Shown here: one piece after another, positions 8,670 to 18,045 of the stretch | Position numbering within the stretch: the stretch's first letter is position 1 | How the letters are laid out: the number at the start of each line of letters is the position of its first letter | Origin: Hyphomicrobiaceae bacterium | GTDB taxonomy: Bacteria > Pseudomonadota > Alphaproteobacteria > Rhizobiales > Xanthobacteraceae | Length of the DNA stretch: 64,000 nt | Assembly: GCA_021324465.1 (NCBI GenBank) | Contig: JAJPJB010000011.1 | Coordinates: forward strand, 1 to 64,000 | Reading direction: 5' to 3' | The notes under the pieces: generated by a model | What the model saw: the letters and a program-made list of their open reading frames with translations, nothing else | Told to the model about the DNA's origin: nothing | Databases searched by the model: none | Made by a program: the position numbers and the translations under genes

Positions 8670-11336
8670 CTATTCGGCCGCCTGAGTCTTCTTCCGCGCC
8701 TTGGCGGTCGAGGCGGCCGCCTTGGGCTTGGCCGCCGCCGGCTTGCCGGCCGCGCGCTGGCGGGTCCCGCCGCTTGTGGTGCGCTTGCCGGCCGGCGCCT
8801 TGCGCGGCCGCGCATGCGGCGCGGGCGAGGCACGGCCGGCGCGCGCGTCGATCAGAGCCACGGCCTCCTCCAGTGTCACTGTCTCCGGCGTCTTGTCGGC
8901 CGGCAGCGTGGCATTGAGACCGTCGTGACTGACATAGGGGCCGTAGCGGCCCTTCTTGGCCACGATCGGCCCGCCCTTGGTCGGATGATCGCCGAGCATA
9001 CGGCCCGGATCGGCGCCAAAGCGCTTGCGCGGCCCTTTGGCCTTTTTTTCGGCGATCAGCGTCACTGCGCGATTGAGCCCGAGAGTGAAGACCTCCTCGG
9101 GCGATTCCAAATTCGCATAGGTTTTGCCGTGCTGCACGTAGGGCCCGTACCGGCCGATACCGGCTACGATCGGCTCACCGTCCTCGGGGTGCCTGCCGAT
9201 CTCGCGCGGCAGCGAGAGCAGCTGCAATGCACGCTTGAGATCGATCTCATCGGGCGCCACACCTTTCGGCAGGCCGGCGCGCTTGGGCTTCTCGCCGTCC
9301 TTGCCTTCACCGAGTTGCAGGTAGGGGCCGAACCGGCCGCTGCGCACTGAAACATCGAGGCCGGTCTCCGGATCCTGGCCCAAAATCTTGGTGCCTATAT
9401 CAGCGCCTTCGCCCGAGCTCGACAGCGAGCGGATGTAGCGGCATTCCGGATAGTTCGAGCAGCCGATGAAGGCGCCGAATTTTGACAGTTTGAGCGACAG
9501 CCGACCGTCGCGGCATTGCGGGCAGACGCGCGGATCGGAGCCATCCTCGCGCGGCGGGAACAGATGCGGCGACAACAGCGCGTCGAGCGCATCGATCACC
9601 TCGGAGATTTTCAGATCCTTGGTCTCGTCGATCGCGCCGATGAAATCGCGCCAGAAATCACGCAGCACATCGCGCCAAGCTACCTCGTTGTTCGAGATCT
9701 GATCGAGCTGATCCTCGAGATTGGCGGTGAAATCATATTCGACATAGCGCTGAAAGAAGCTTTCCAGGAACGCCACGACAATGCGCCCGCGGTCCTCGGG
9801 CACCAGACGCCGCTTGTCGAGCCGCACATATTTGCGATCCTTCAGCACTTGCAGGATCGAGGCATAGGTCGAGGGTCGGCCGATGCCGAGTTCTTCCAGC
9901 CGCTTGACCAGGGAGGCTTCCGAATAGCGCGGTGGCGGTTCGGTAAAGTGCTGGTTGGCGGTGATCGCACGTTTGGTCAACCGCTCGCCGTCCGCCATTG
10001 GCGGCAGGCGGCGGGACTCTTCGTCGTCGGGATCCTCGTCGCGGCCCTCCTGGTAGAGCACCAAAAAGCCGTCGAATTTCACGACCGTGCCGGTCGCGCG
10101 CAGCTCAAGGAGGCGGCTCGCCACTCTCGCGTCGATGTCGACCGTGGTGCGCTCAAGCTCGGCAGATTCCATCTGGCTTGCCACCGTGCGTAGCCAGATC
10201 AGTTCGTAGAGCTTGGCCTGGTCGGCATCGAGATAGGGCTTGGCATCGCGCGGGCGACGATTGAGATCGGTCGGGCGGATCGCCTCATGCGCCTCCTGTG
10301 CGTTCTTGGCCTTTGTCTCATAGCGGCGCGGCGCATTGGGCACATAATCGCGGCCGTAATCGCTTTCGATCACGCGGCGCACGGCGCCGATCGCCTCCTC
10401 GGCGATCTGCACGCCGTCGGTACGCATATACGTGATCAGGCCGAAGGTCTCGCCGCCGATGTCGACGCCCTCATAGAGTCGCTGCGCCACCCGCATCGTA
10501 TGCGCCGGCGCGAAGCCAAGCTTGCGGCTCGCCTCCTGCTGCAGGGTCGAGGTGGTGAACGGCGGATAGGGATTGCGGCGAACCGGCTTCGCCTCCACCG
10601 ACTTTACCGTGAAGGTCGCGGTGTCCAGCGCCCGCTTGAACGCTTCGGCCTCGGCACCCGAGCCGATATCCAGCTTCTGCAGTTTCTTGCCATCGGCGCC
10701 AATGAGCCGCGCTTCAAACGTTTCGGCGCGCGGCGTCGCCAGCGTCGCCACCAGCGACCAATATTCCTGCCGCACGAATTTTTCGATTTCGAGCTCGCGG
10801 TCCGCGACGAGGCGGAGCGCCACCGATTGCACACGGCCGGCCGAACGCGCGCCCGGCAGCTTGCGCCACAGCACCGGCGAGAGCGTAAAGCCGACGAGGT
10901 AATCCAGCGCGCGGCGCGCGAGATAGGCATCGACCAGCGCCTGATCGATGGCGCGCGGATGCGCCATGGCTTCCGTCACCGCCTGCTTGGTGATGGCATT
11001 GAAGACGACGCGCTCGATCGCCTGCGATTTGAGCGCCTTCTTTTCCTTCAGAATCTGCAGCACATGCCAGGAAATCGCTTCACCCTCGCGATCCGGGTCG
11101 GTGGCGAGGATGAGCTTGTCGGCATCCTTGACGGCGCGAGCGATGTCATTGAGCCGCTTCTGCGCCTTGGGATCGACCTCCCAGAGCATGCGGAAATCGT
11201 GGTCTGGATCGACCGAGCCGCTTTTCGCCGGCAGATCGCGCACATGGCCGAACGAGGCCATGACCGCGTAGCCCTTGCCCAGATACTTGTTGATTGTCTT
11301 CGCCTTGGCCGGCGATTCCACGAGTACCAGATTCAT
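8670..11336 (-). CDS. topA: DNA topoisomerase I (type IA)
   Basis: 888 residues from MNLVLVESPAKAKTINKYLG. The TOPRIM domain occupies the first 140 residues, the active-site region reads GLITYMRTDGVQ with the catalytic tyrosine, and a zinc ribbon (CPQCRDGRL, then CSNYPECRY) lies near residue 600. Several repeats of RYGPYV type follow, and the tail is Lys/Ala/Pro-rich. The enzyme relaxes negative supercoils by single-strand passage. The length and repeat-rich end are normal for Hyphomicrobiales. It leads the minus-strand set rnr, NUDIX and rpmG. Confidence 0.98.
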   Translation of the reverse strand: MNLVLVESPAKAKTINKYLGKGYAVMASFGHVRDLPAKSGSVDPDHDFRMLWEVDPKAQKRLNDIARAVKDADKLILATDPDREGEAISWHVLQILKEKKALKSQAIERVVFNAITKQAVTEAMAHPRAIDQALVDAYLARRALDYLVGFTLSPVLWRKLPGARSAGRVQSVALRLVADRELEIEKFVRQEYWSLVATLATPRAETFEARLIGADGKKLQKLDIGSGAEAEAFKRALDTATFTVKSVEAKPVRRNPYPPFTTSTLQQEASRKLGFAPAHTMRVAQRLYEGVDIGGETFGLITYMRTDGVQIAEEAIGAVRRVIESDYGRDYVPNAPRRYETKAKNAQEAHEAIRPTDLNRRPRDAKPYLDADQAKLYELIWLRTVASQMESAELERTTVDIDARVASRLLELRATGTVVKFDGFLVLYQEGRDEDPDDEESRRLPPMADGERLTKRAITANQHFTEPPPRYSEASLVKRLEELGIGRPSTYASILQVLKDRKYVRLDKRRLVPEDRGRIVVAFLESFFQRYVEYDFTANLEDQLDQISNNEVAWRDVLRDFWRDFIGAIDETKDLKISEVIDALDALLSPHLFPPREDGSDPRVCPQCRDGRLSLKLSKFGAFIGCSNYPECRYIRSLSSSGEGADIGTKILGQDPETGLDVSVRSGRFGPYLQLGEGKDGEKPKRAGLPKGVAPDEIDLKRALQLLSLPREIGRHPEDGEPIVAGIGRYGPYVQHGKTYANLESPEEVFTLGLNRAVTLIAEKKAKGPRKRFGADPGRMLGDHPTKGGPIVAKKGRYGPYVSHDGLNATLPADKTPETVTLEEAVALIDARAGRASPAPHARPRKAPAGKRTTSGGTRQRAAGKPAAAKPKAAASTAKARKKTQAAE

Positions 11337-11646
11337 ATATAACCCGATGATTTTGCAGCCGTTTTGCCCGCCGAGCGGAAGATTGGGGCGCGCCGGCCGC
11401 GGGGAACATGGGTAATGACGGTCCCGCTGTCAAATCGTCTCTGGTAAAAACCGCAGCAGGGCTGACGCGATTAGCATGCAACATCTTTGTAAAACCAGGA
11501 TTATTTCTTGCCGCAAGCAAAGATTGTATAATCCGATTGATGATCGCATAAGTTAGCAAAGGTCGGAAGCCTGACTCAAAGCGCGTCTTTCCCTGCGCCA
11601 AGGTGAATCCGAACCTCATAGAACTTTTGTCATCGGTCCGGCCGCG
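11337..11646. other. topA upstream region
   Basis: About 310 bases between the topA start and the SDR remnant. It is A/T-rich around 11480-11560 and probably holds the topA promoter on the minus strand, but I could not fix -35 and -10 boxes. No RNA gene or frame with recognisable similarity was found. Confidence 0.4.
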
Positions 11647-11943
11647 GTGATTACGGCGATCTGGGACAAGGCCGAGCGGGTGGATATCACGCCGTATCGA
11701 GATGCTCCCTATGGCGCCCCGATGCAGCGGCTGCGCGACTATATGCGCCTGCTTGGCAGGAATGGACCGGCGCCGGAGCGCCTCGGTGAAATCATTGCAC
11801 ATGCGCTGACCACGCCGCGTCCGAACACGCGCTGCACCGTGTCGCCGCAGCCGCAAAAGGATTTTCTAGGCCGCATTCTGCCCAAGCGCTGGGTTGATCG
11901 CCTCATCGGCCGCCGGCTCGGCCTGCTGCCGGTGCTGCGCTAG
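11647..11943 (+). pseudogene. C-terminal remnant of a short-chain dehydrogenase (SDR)
   Basis: The frame gives 98 residues starting ITAIWDKAERVDITPY and ending PKRWVDRLIGRRLGLLPVLR. This resembles the last third of an SDR family common in Bradyrhizobium, where the substrate-loop region is followed by MQRLRDYM and PERLGEII and the protein ends in PKRWVDRLIG. The Rossmann half with the glycine motif and the YxxxK active site is absent, and nothing upstream supplies it. There is no good ribosome binding site. I read it as a deletion remnant; a small independent protein is less likely. Confidence 0.65.
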
Positions 11944-12050
11944 CCGCGCAAGCGGCTATCGGCAATCCACGATCAAGGCCAGTCAAGATTGAGCCCCGCA
12001 TCCGGCAACGTGCGTTTCGGGCACCGCTTCGCGGCGCTCCGGAATGACAG

Positions 12051-13193
12051 TCAGATCAACGACATCAATCCGCCGCCGTGACGCGCGATGCGCCCCGCAA
12101 TTTCGAGCTCCAGCAATACCATGCGCACGACGCGCGGCGAGCATTGCGACAGCCGCACCAGATCGTCGAGCAAGACAGGCGTCGGCGACAACAGCGAGAC
12201 AATGCGTGTGCGCTCGTCGTCAGCTGGCTCGGCGCCGCGAGCCGGCTCGTCATGCAATTCGCCCTCCGGCAGCGCCGGCGCTCGGCCGACAGGGGTTTTG
12301 CGCGCCACCATCGGCTGCAGCACGGCGATAATGTCGGCGGCCTCGGTCACCGGCGTCGCGCCTTGTTTGAGCAGCCCATTGGTGCCCTCCGCGCGTGGGT
12401 CGAGCGGCGAGCCCGGGACGGCGAAGACTTCGCGGCCCTGTTCGAGCGCAAGCCGCGCCGTGATCAGCGAGCCCGAGCGCTTCGCCGCTTCCACAATGAC
12501 AACGCCGAGCGATAAGCCCGAGATCAGCCGATTGCGCCGCGGAAAATCGCGCGCCCGCGGCTCCCAGCCGAGCGGCATTTCGGACAGCGCGATGCCCGCC
12601 GGCAGGATCTCCATGAGCAGGCTTTCATGCCCGGGCGGATAGACGCGGTCCTGTCCGCCGGCCAGCACGGCGATTGTGCCGCTTTCGAGCGAGGCCCGGT
12701 GCGCCGCCGCGTCGATGCCGCGCGCCAGCCCCGAAACGACCGCGAAGCCCGCTTGGCTCAAACCCTGCGCCAGAATCTGCGTGATCTTCACGCCGGCCGC
12801 CGAAGCATTGCGCGAGCCGACAATCGCGACCTGTGGCAGCTTAAGCGCGTCAATTTGCCCGCGCACAGCCAGCAACGGCGGCGCGTCATCGATCGCGGCA
12901 AGCCTTCGCGGATAGTCGGCTTCGCCGATCGCAACGAAGGTCACGCCGAGCTTGTGCGCCGCTTCGATCTCACGCTCGGCTTCCGCACGCGAACAAATTT
13001 TTGCGGCCGCTGCACCGCCCCGGCGCGCAAGGGCCGGGAGCGCCTCAAGCGCCGCCCGCGCGCCGCCAAAATGATTGATCAGCGCCCGAAATGTGCGCGG
13101 CCCCACATTCTGGCTGCGAATGAGCCGCAGCCAATCGATCCGCTGCTCGTCGCTGAGGCGGATGGCTTGCTTTGCTTGCGCGGTGTCGGGCAC
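12051..13193 (-). CDS. dprA: DNA-processing protein DprA
   Basis: About 380 residues. A helical N-terminal domain ([20 protein letters not shown]) precedes the Rossmann-like DprA core, with [27 protein letters not shown] and [12 protein letters not shown], and a C-terminal winged helix follows ([20 protein letters not shown]). DprA binds incoming single-stranded DNA and loads RecA during transformation; it is also kept in many species not known to be competent. The GTG at 13193 is chosen because family similarity starts there; an in-frame GTG at 13244 would add 17 residues. It follows its usual neighbour topA after the SDR remnant. Confidence 0.95.
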   Translation of the reverse strand: MPDTAQAKQAIRLSDEQRIDWLRLIRSQNVGPRTFRALINHFGGARAALEALPALARRGGAAAAKICSRAEAEREIEAAHKLGVTFVAIGEADYPRRLAAIDDAPPLLAVRGQIDALKLPQVAIVGSRNASAAGVKITQILAQGLSQAGFAVVSGLARGIDAAAHRASLESGTIAVLAGGQDRVYPPGHESLLMEILPAGIALSEMPLGWEPRARDFPRRNRLISGLSLGVVIVEAAKRSGSLITARLALEQGREVFAVPGSPLDPRAEGTNGLLKQGATPVTEAADIIAVLQPMVARKTPVGRAPALPEGELHDEPARGAEPADDERTRIVSLLSPTPVLLDDLVRLSQCSPRVVRMVLLELEIAGRIARHGGGLMSLI

Positions 13194-13426
13194 GGGAACC
13201 CATTCTAGCCTGGGTTGAGCTCGGCGAAACCCAGGAATGAGCACCTATGTTTTTTCCGTGCCCGAGGGCGAGGAACGGTGTGCAAACCTAAAGGGGCCGC
13301 GCGAAAGTGATTGCAAAGGTCCGGACAAAGCCGCACACTTGGCTGACTTGGTCTGCGAATGTGACCCCCAATTTGCCGGTGTGAGCGTTGAGGGTTTGGG
13401 GTGCCCTTAGCGGGGAGGGGAGTACC

Positions 13427-15199
13427 TTGGACGCCAAGGCCAAGCGTGTTTTCCGCGTCGTTCTGATCAAACCGTCGCATTACGACCAGGATGGCTATGT
13501 CATCCAGTGGTGGCGCTCGACCTTGCCGTCCAACAGCCTCGCCAGCGTCCACGGCTTGATGGAGGAATGCGCGCGCAATCGCGTGCTCGGCGCCGAAGTC
13601 GACATCGAGATCGAGGCCTGCGACGAATGCAACACGATCGTTGACGTCGATGGCGTGACGAAACGCATTCGCGCCGCCGGCGCAGGTTTTGTCGGGCTCG
13701 TCGGCGTGCAATCGAATCAATTTCCGCGCGCGCTCGATCTCGGCCGCCAATTCCGCGCGCGCGGGCTCACCGTCATGATGGGCGGCTTCCATGTCTCGGG
13801 CTGCATTTCCATGCTGCCGAAACTGCCGCCCGATCTGCAGGAGGCGCTCGATCTCGGCATTCATCTGTTCGCCGGCGAGGCCGAAGGCCGCATGGCCGAT
13901 GTGCTGCGCGATCTCGCTTCCGGACAGGCGAAGCCGATCTACAATTATCTCGACGACATGCCGGAAATGGCGGCGGCGGTCTTTCCGATCCTGCCGCGTT
14001 CCGTCGTCACTCGCGTCGCCGGCCATTATTCGAGTTTCGACGCCGGCCGCGGCTGTCCGTTCCAATGCTCGTTCTGCACCATCATCAATGTGCAGGGTCG
14101 CAAGTCGCGCTACCGTACGCCGGACGATATCGAGGCGATCGTGCGGGCGAATGCGGCACAGGGCATCACCCGCTTCTTCATCACCGACGACAATTTCGCT
14201 CGCAACCGCAATTGGGAGCCGATCCTCGATCGACTGATCGAATTGCGCGAGCGCGACAAGTTCAACATAAAATTGCTGATCCAAGTCGACACGCTCTGTC
14301 ACCGCATTCCGAATTTCATCGAGAAGTGCGCGCGCGCCGGCTGCACCGCGATCTTCTTAGGGCTGGAAAACATCAATCCGGAATCGCTGATGGGCGCCAA
14401 GAAGCGCCAGAACAAGATCTGGGAATACCGCGAAATGCTGCTCGCCTGGCGCAAGCAGCACGTGATGACCTATGCCGGCTACATTCTCGGCTTCCCGACC
14501 GACACACCGGACTCGATCGCGCGCGACATCGAGATCATCAAAAAGGAACTGCCGGTCGATATCCTCGAATTTTTCTATCTGACGCCGCTGCCCGGTTCCG
14601 AAGATCACAAGAACCTTTATGTGCGCGGGGTACCGATGGATCCCGATATGAACAAATACGACCTCGAGCACGCCTGCACGACGCATCCCTTGATGTCGAA
14701 AGAGACCTGGACGCAGGTTTATAAGGACGCCTGGAAGCGCTATTACAGCGACGAGCATGTCGAGACCATTATGCGGCGCGCCATCGCCTCCGGTATCAAC
14801 AGGACCAAGGTGCTCGATTCGCTGACGATCTTCTCCGGCTCGGCGCGGATCGAGGGCGTGCATCCGCTGCAATTCGGCTTCTTCCGGCGCAAGCTGCGCA
14901 AGCAGCGGCGCTACGGCATGCCGCTGCTCGGTCCGTTCGTGTTCTATCCGTGGCGCGCGTGGGACTTTCTGAAAGTGACTTCACAATGGGCGCGGCTGAT
15001 TTGGCGCTATCGCCGCATCATGCGCAAGGTGATGAAAGATCCGGCCTCACGCACCCATTTTGACGAAGCGCTGCGCCCGCATACCGGCGCCGGCGCGACG
15101 GATCATTTCGTGGAAATGTTCGCCGACAAGATCCCGCACACGCACGGTGCACCCGTCGTTGCAGCGCCAGTGCCGGCGGCCGTGCAAGCGGCGGGGTAG
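13427..15199 (+). CDS. Radical SAM protein with N-terminal B12-binding-like domain
   Basis: 590 residues from a TTG at 13427 that follows a very strong GGGGAGGGGAG ribosome binding site; the frame is open 39 bases further up without a better start. Residues about 10-170 look like the cobalamin-binding domain of class B radical SAM enzymes, but no DXHXXG motif is visible, so any cobalamin would be base-off without that ligand. The radical SAM motif GCPFQCSFC gives Cys210, Cys214 and Cys217 for the 4Fe-4S cluster. Motifs of the BchE-like group follow (ITRFFITDDNF, GYILGFPTDTP). The C-terminal 150 residues are basic and rich in Trp and Arg. The substrate is unknown. The gene is alone with a cupin gene between dprA and plsY. 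Confidence 0.9.
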   Translation: MDAKAKRVFRVVLIKPSHYDQDGYVIQWWRSTLPSNSLASVHGLMEECARNRVLGAEVDIEIEACDECNTIVDVDGVTKRIRAAGAGFVGLVGVQSNQFPRALDLGRQFRARGLTVMMGGFHVSGCISMLPKLPPDLQEALDLGIHLFAGEAEGRMADVLRDLASGQAKPIYNYLDDMPEMAAAVFPILPRSVVTRVAGHYSSFDAGRGCPFQCSFCTIINVQGRKSRYRTPDDIEAIVRANAAQGITRFFITDDNFARNRNWEPILDRLIELRERDKFNIKLLIQVDTLCHRIPNFIEKCARAGCTAIFLGLENINPESLMGAKKRQNKIWEYREMLLAWRKQHVMTYAGYILGFPTDTPDSIARDIEIIKKELPVDILEFFYLTPLPGSEDHKNLYVRGVPMDPDMNKYDLEHACTTHPLMSKETWTQVYKDAWKRYYSDEHVETIMRRAIASGINRTKVLDSLTIFSGSARIEGVHPLQFGFFRRKLRKQRRYGMPLLGPFVFYPWRAWDFLKVTSQWARLIWRYRRIMRKVMKDPASRTHFDEALRPHTGAGATDHFVEMFADKIPHTHGAPVVAAPVPAAVQAAG

Positions 15200-15319
15200 G
15201 CGCTATTCTGCGCTCGTGCTCGCGCAAGCGAGAATTCAGTTGCTTGCTCGAGTCTTCATTGGCGTCTCTGGATCCCCATTTTCGCCGGATGCGCAAGAGC
15301 CGAGCCAGCGAGAGCGAGC

Positions 15320-15685
15320 ATGAAATATCGGGCAATCAACTTCAGTCAAAAATTCAGTCTGTTCAAGGAGCAGTGGCAGCCGAAAGTCATCGCCGAGATG
15401 AACGACTACCAATTCAAGGTCGTCAAGCTGCAGGGCGATTTTATCTGGCACGATCACAAAGATACCGACGAGACGTTCATTGTCTTGGACGGCATTTTGC
15501 GCATCGATTTTCGTGACGGCGCTGTTCAGATTTGTGCCGGTGAAATGTTCGTCGTGCCAAAGGGGGTCGAACACAAGCCTTACGCCGAACGCGAGGTCAA
15601 ACTTCTTCTCATCGAGCCACGCGGCGTTCTCAATACGGGTGACGGAGGCAGCGAGCGAACGGCGCCGAACGATGTTTGGATTTGA
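15320..15685 (+). CDS. Small single-domain cupin protein
   Basis: 121 residues beginning MKYRAINFSQKFSLF. It is one cupin barrel. Motif 1 supplies His44, His46 and Glu51 (WHDHKDTDETF) and motif 2 supplies His85 (FVVPKGVEHKPYA), a complete metal-binding set. Proteins of this type are common near stress or metabolic genes and their substrates are mostly unknown. It ends three bases before the convergent plsY stop. The 120-base gap behind the radical SAM gene means cotranscription is possible but not shown. Confidence 0.93.
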   Translation: MKYRAINFSQKFSLFKEQWQPKVIAEMNDYQFKVVKLQGDFIWHDHKDTDETFIVLDGILRIDFRDGAVQICAGEMFVVPKGVEHKPYAEREVKLLLIEPRGVLNTGDGGSERTAPNDVWI

Positions 15686-15688
15686 ATG

Positions 15689-16324
15689 CTAGCCGCTTTC
15701 CGCAGCTTCCAAGCGCCGTCCGATCTTGCTCTCCGTGCCGTTGAGCAGCCGCGCGATATTGCCGCGGTGCATGATCCAGAGCAGGGCGGCGAGCGCCACA
15801 AAGAGCGCGGTCAGCCGCGCATCACCCTGCCAGTAGAGAATTGCAGGCGTGGCTGCGCTCGCGATCAAGGCGGCAAGCGAAGAGTAGCGCGAGACGAAGG
15901 CAACGCTGAGCCAGATCACACAAAACGCAACGAGCGCAATCCAGACGCCGAAGCCGAGCAGCAGGCCGATGAAAGTCGCAACTCCTTTGCCGCCTTTGAA
16001 GCCGAGCCAGAGCGGAAACAAATGGCCCAAAAAGGCGCCGCAGGCGGCGGCAAGCGCCGCGTCCGGACCGAGCACCCAGTGCGCTAGCGCAACGGCAAAG
16101 GTGCCTTTGAGCATGTCGCCCAGAAGCGTCGCCGCGGCGAGCTTTTTGTTGCCGGTGCGCAACACATTGGTGGCGCCGATATTGCCGGAGCCGATGCTGC
16201 GAATGTCGGGTCCGCCGGATAGCCGCGTGAAGATGACGCCGAATGGTATCGAGCCGCACAGATAGCCGAAAGTCAGGCCGAGCAAGTAGGAAAGGAGAGG
16301 CGAAATGTCGAGCGGTAGATTCAT
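15689..16324 (-). CDS. plsY: Acyl-phosphate:glycerol-3-phosphate acyltransferase
   Basis: 211 residues with about five membrane helices. The PlsY motifs are present: [20 protein letters not shown] and FKGGKGVAT. The enzyme moves the acyl group from acyl-phosphate (made by PlsX) to glycerol 3-phosphate in the inner membrane, the first acylation step of phospholipid synthesis. In related genomes plsY lies between dprA and the pyr genes; here it is next to pyrB, and no pyrC lies between them. Confidence 0.97.
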   Translation of the reverse strand: MNLPLDISPLLSYLLGLTFGYLCGSIPFGVIFTRLSGGPDIRSIGSGNIGATNVLRTGNKKLAAATLLGDMLKGTFAVALAHWVLGPDAALAAACGAFLGHLFPLWLGFKGGKGVATFIGLLLGFGVWIALVAFCVIWLSVAFVSRYSSLAALIASAATPAILYWQGDARLTALFVALAALLWIMHRGNIARLLNGTESKIGRRLEAAESG

Positions 16325-16340
16325 CGTAGGTCAGCATCTC

Positions 16341-16445
16341 ACGGTCATCCCGAGGTGGCCGCGGCGGCCCGCGAGGATACGGCCGACGCGCCTCGGCTGT
16401 CACCCATAGTAGAGGCTCGCTTCGCTCGCGCCTCAGGGTGACGGG
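16341..16445. repeat. REP-like imperfect inverted repeat
   Basis: ACGGTCATCCCGAGG at 16341-16355 is mirrored by CCTCAGGGTGACGG at 16431-16444, with a smaller CTCGCTTCGCTCGCG palindrome between. Elements of this kind, ending in a TCAYCC-GAGG core, are scattered through Hyphomicrobiales intergenic spaces. It fills the plsY-pyrB gap. Confidence 0.6.
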
Positions 16446-16457
16446 AGCAAGGCGCCG

Positions 16458-17894
16458 CTAGCCCGCACGCACTTTCCCGGCGCCGCTCTCGCGCGGCGCA
16501 AAGCCGGCTGCCGCGGCCTCGGCTTCGCTGCGATGAATCACGAAATGGCGCAGACGCTCGGCCGGCGCGCGGGTAAGTGCGGACAGTCCGGGTAAAAACG
16601 TCTTGCGCACCGTGTCACCGACAGCAAACCGCGCAGTGACAACTTCGTCGATGTCGCTTTCGCAATAGACGCAGCGCAGCCGCTGACCCGCCTGGCCGTC
16701 GATCACATAAAATTTGTGCGCGGCATATTGGCTTTCGGCCGGATCGCAGGTGATGCAGTTCGGATTGGTGCAGGCAATGCCGGTGCCGATCGGCTGCGCA
16801 TAGAGGGGGTAATTGGGCTTGGCGAAGCCGCCGGCGAATTTGTGCAGCGAATTATTCTTGTGCAGATGCAGCAGCAGCGAGATCAGCGCCATGCGCACCG
16901 GCACGCCATAGGACGCCTGCTGGAAGTAGATGGCGCGGCGATCGCTATCGAGCGACGCATCGAGCTCGTTGACGCGCGGCAAGGGATGCATGACGCTCGC
17001 CTCGGCATATTTCGGCTCGCCCAAAAATTTTGCGTCGATCTTCGGATACGGCCGATCTTTTTCGGTCCAGCGTTCCTTCTGGAAACGCGTCACATAGACG
17101 GCATCGATCTTCTTCTGCAGCACGCCGTAATCGATCTCCGGCTCGGCATAAAGCGAGAGCTGATGCGGCTGATCGGCGGTGACATAGAGCGCGTCGATCC
17201 GCCCGCTTTCCGACGGCGCGGAATCCTTCGACACCATGCGGCTGTGAAATTCCTCGCGCAGCCGCCGATCGACATGCGCCGGCAGTTCCATGCCGGGCGC
17301 GGGCAGGGGATCGATGGTTGCGCCGAACCGGGCCAGCGCATAGACGAACGAATGGATGGTGCGACTGCCTTTGAGATCGCCGGAAATCGCCACTTTCATG
17401 TTGCGCAAGTTTTTGTTCTTTGAGCGCAGCGTGAACAGGTCGCACAAGGTCTGGGTCGGGTGCTCATGCGCGCCGTCGCCGCCGTTGATCACCGGGACCT
17501 GCGCATATTCGGCCGCAAGCCGCGCCGCGCCGTCGCGCGGATGGCGGATCACCACAATGTCGGCATAGTTGGAAATGACCCGGATCGTATCGGCGAGGCT
17601 TTCGCCTTTGGCTGCCGAGCTCACCGCCGGGTCGGCGCTGGTGATAGTGGCGCCGCCGAGCCGGAGCATGGCGCTTTCGAAGGACAGCCGCGTCCGCGTC
17701 GAAGGCTCATAGAACAGGCTGGCGAGGATGGATTTCGAGGCGAGGCCGCTCGAGCGCGCGATGCGGTAGGGGATATGTTCGTCGGCGAGTTCCTTCAAAA
17801 AGCCCTGGGCGACCTCGAAGATCGTTTCGATCTCCTTATTGGTCAGGTCGTTGATCGAAATAATATGGCGCGTCAGCGGCTGGGCTTTGGTCAT
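16458..17894 (-). CDS. pyrB: Aspartate carbamoyltransferase with fused PyrI-like zinc module
   Basis: 478 residues from the ATG at 17894. The catalytic chain (about 1-355) has the carbamoyl-phosphate loop FYEPSTRTRLSFESA, then PVINGGDGAHEHPTQ, ISGDLKGSRTIHS and MHPLPRVNE. It condenses carbamoyl phosphate with aspartate in pyrimidine synthesis. Beyond residue 370 a segment matches the zinc domain of the regulatory subunit PyrI: Cys375-x4-Cys380 in CTNPNC and Cys408-x2-Cys411 in RCVYCES. The nucleotide-binding allosteric half of PyrI is not present. This is therefore not the ordinary 310-residue bacterial PyrB. Whether the module only stabilises the trimer or allows regulation is unknown. No pyrC or pyrI gene is nearby. 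Confidence 0.93.
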   Translation of the reverse strand: MTKAQPLTRHIISINDLTNKEIETIFEVAQGFLKELADEHIPYRIARSSGLASKSILASLFYEPSTRTRLSFESAMLRLGGATITSADPAVSSAAKGESLADTIRVISNYADIVVIRHPRDGAARLAAEYAQVPVINGGDGAHEHPTQTLCDLFTLRSKNKNLRNMKVAISGDLKGSRTIHSFVYALARFGATIDPLPAPGMELPAHVDRRLREEFHSRMVSKDSAPSESGRIDALYVTADQPHQLSLYAEPEIDYGVLQKKIDAVYVTRFQKERWTEKDRPYPKIDAKFLGEPKYAEASVMHPLPRVNELDASLDSDRRAIYFQQASYGVPVRMALISLLLHLHKNNSLHKFAGGFAKPNYPLYAQPIGTGIACTNPNCITCDPAESQYAAHKFYVIDGQAGQRLRCVYCESDIDEVVTARFAVGDTVRKTFLPGLSALTRAPAERLRHFVIHRSEAEAAAAGFAPRESGAGKVRAG

Positions 17895-18045
17895 TAAAGC
17901 GCTGCTATAGGCCGAATGGGCGCTATCCGGCAAGCCTCGTTTGGCGCCGCATGTAAGCGATGCACACAAAACCGCAATGCGGCGTCCGTGCTACGATCGG
18001 ATGCGCAGGACAGCGAGTCGCAGGCTTTTAAGAGATCTTGACACC

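Noticed and set aside
10287-11342. Long plus-strand frame opposite topA
   Set aside because: It is antisense to the unmistakable topA frame and has an Arg/His-rich composition typical of shadow frames in high-GC DNA.
13205-14302. Long minus-strand frame opposite the radical SAM gene
   Set aside because: The opposite strand encodes a complete radical SAM motif; the frame has no recognisable domain.
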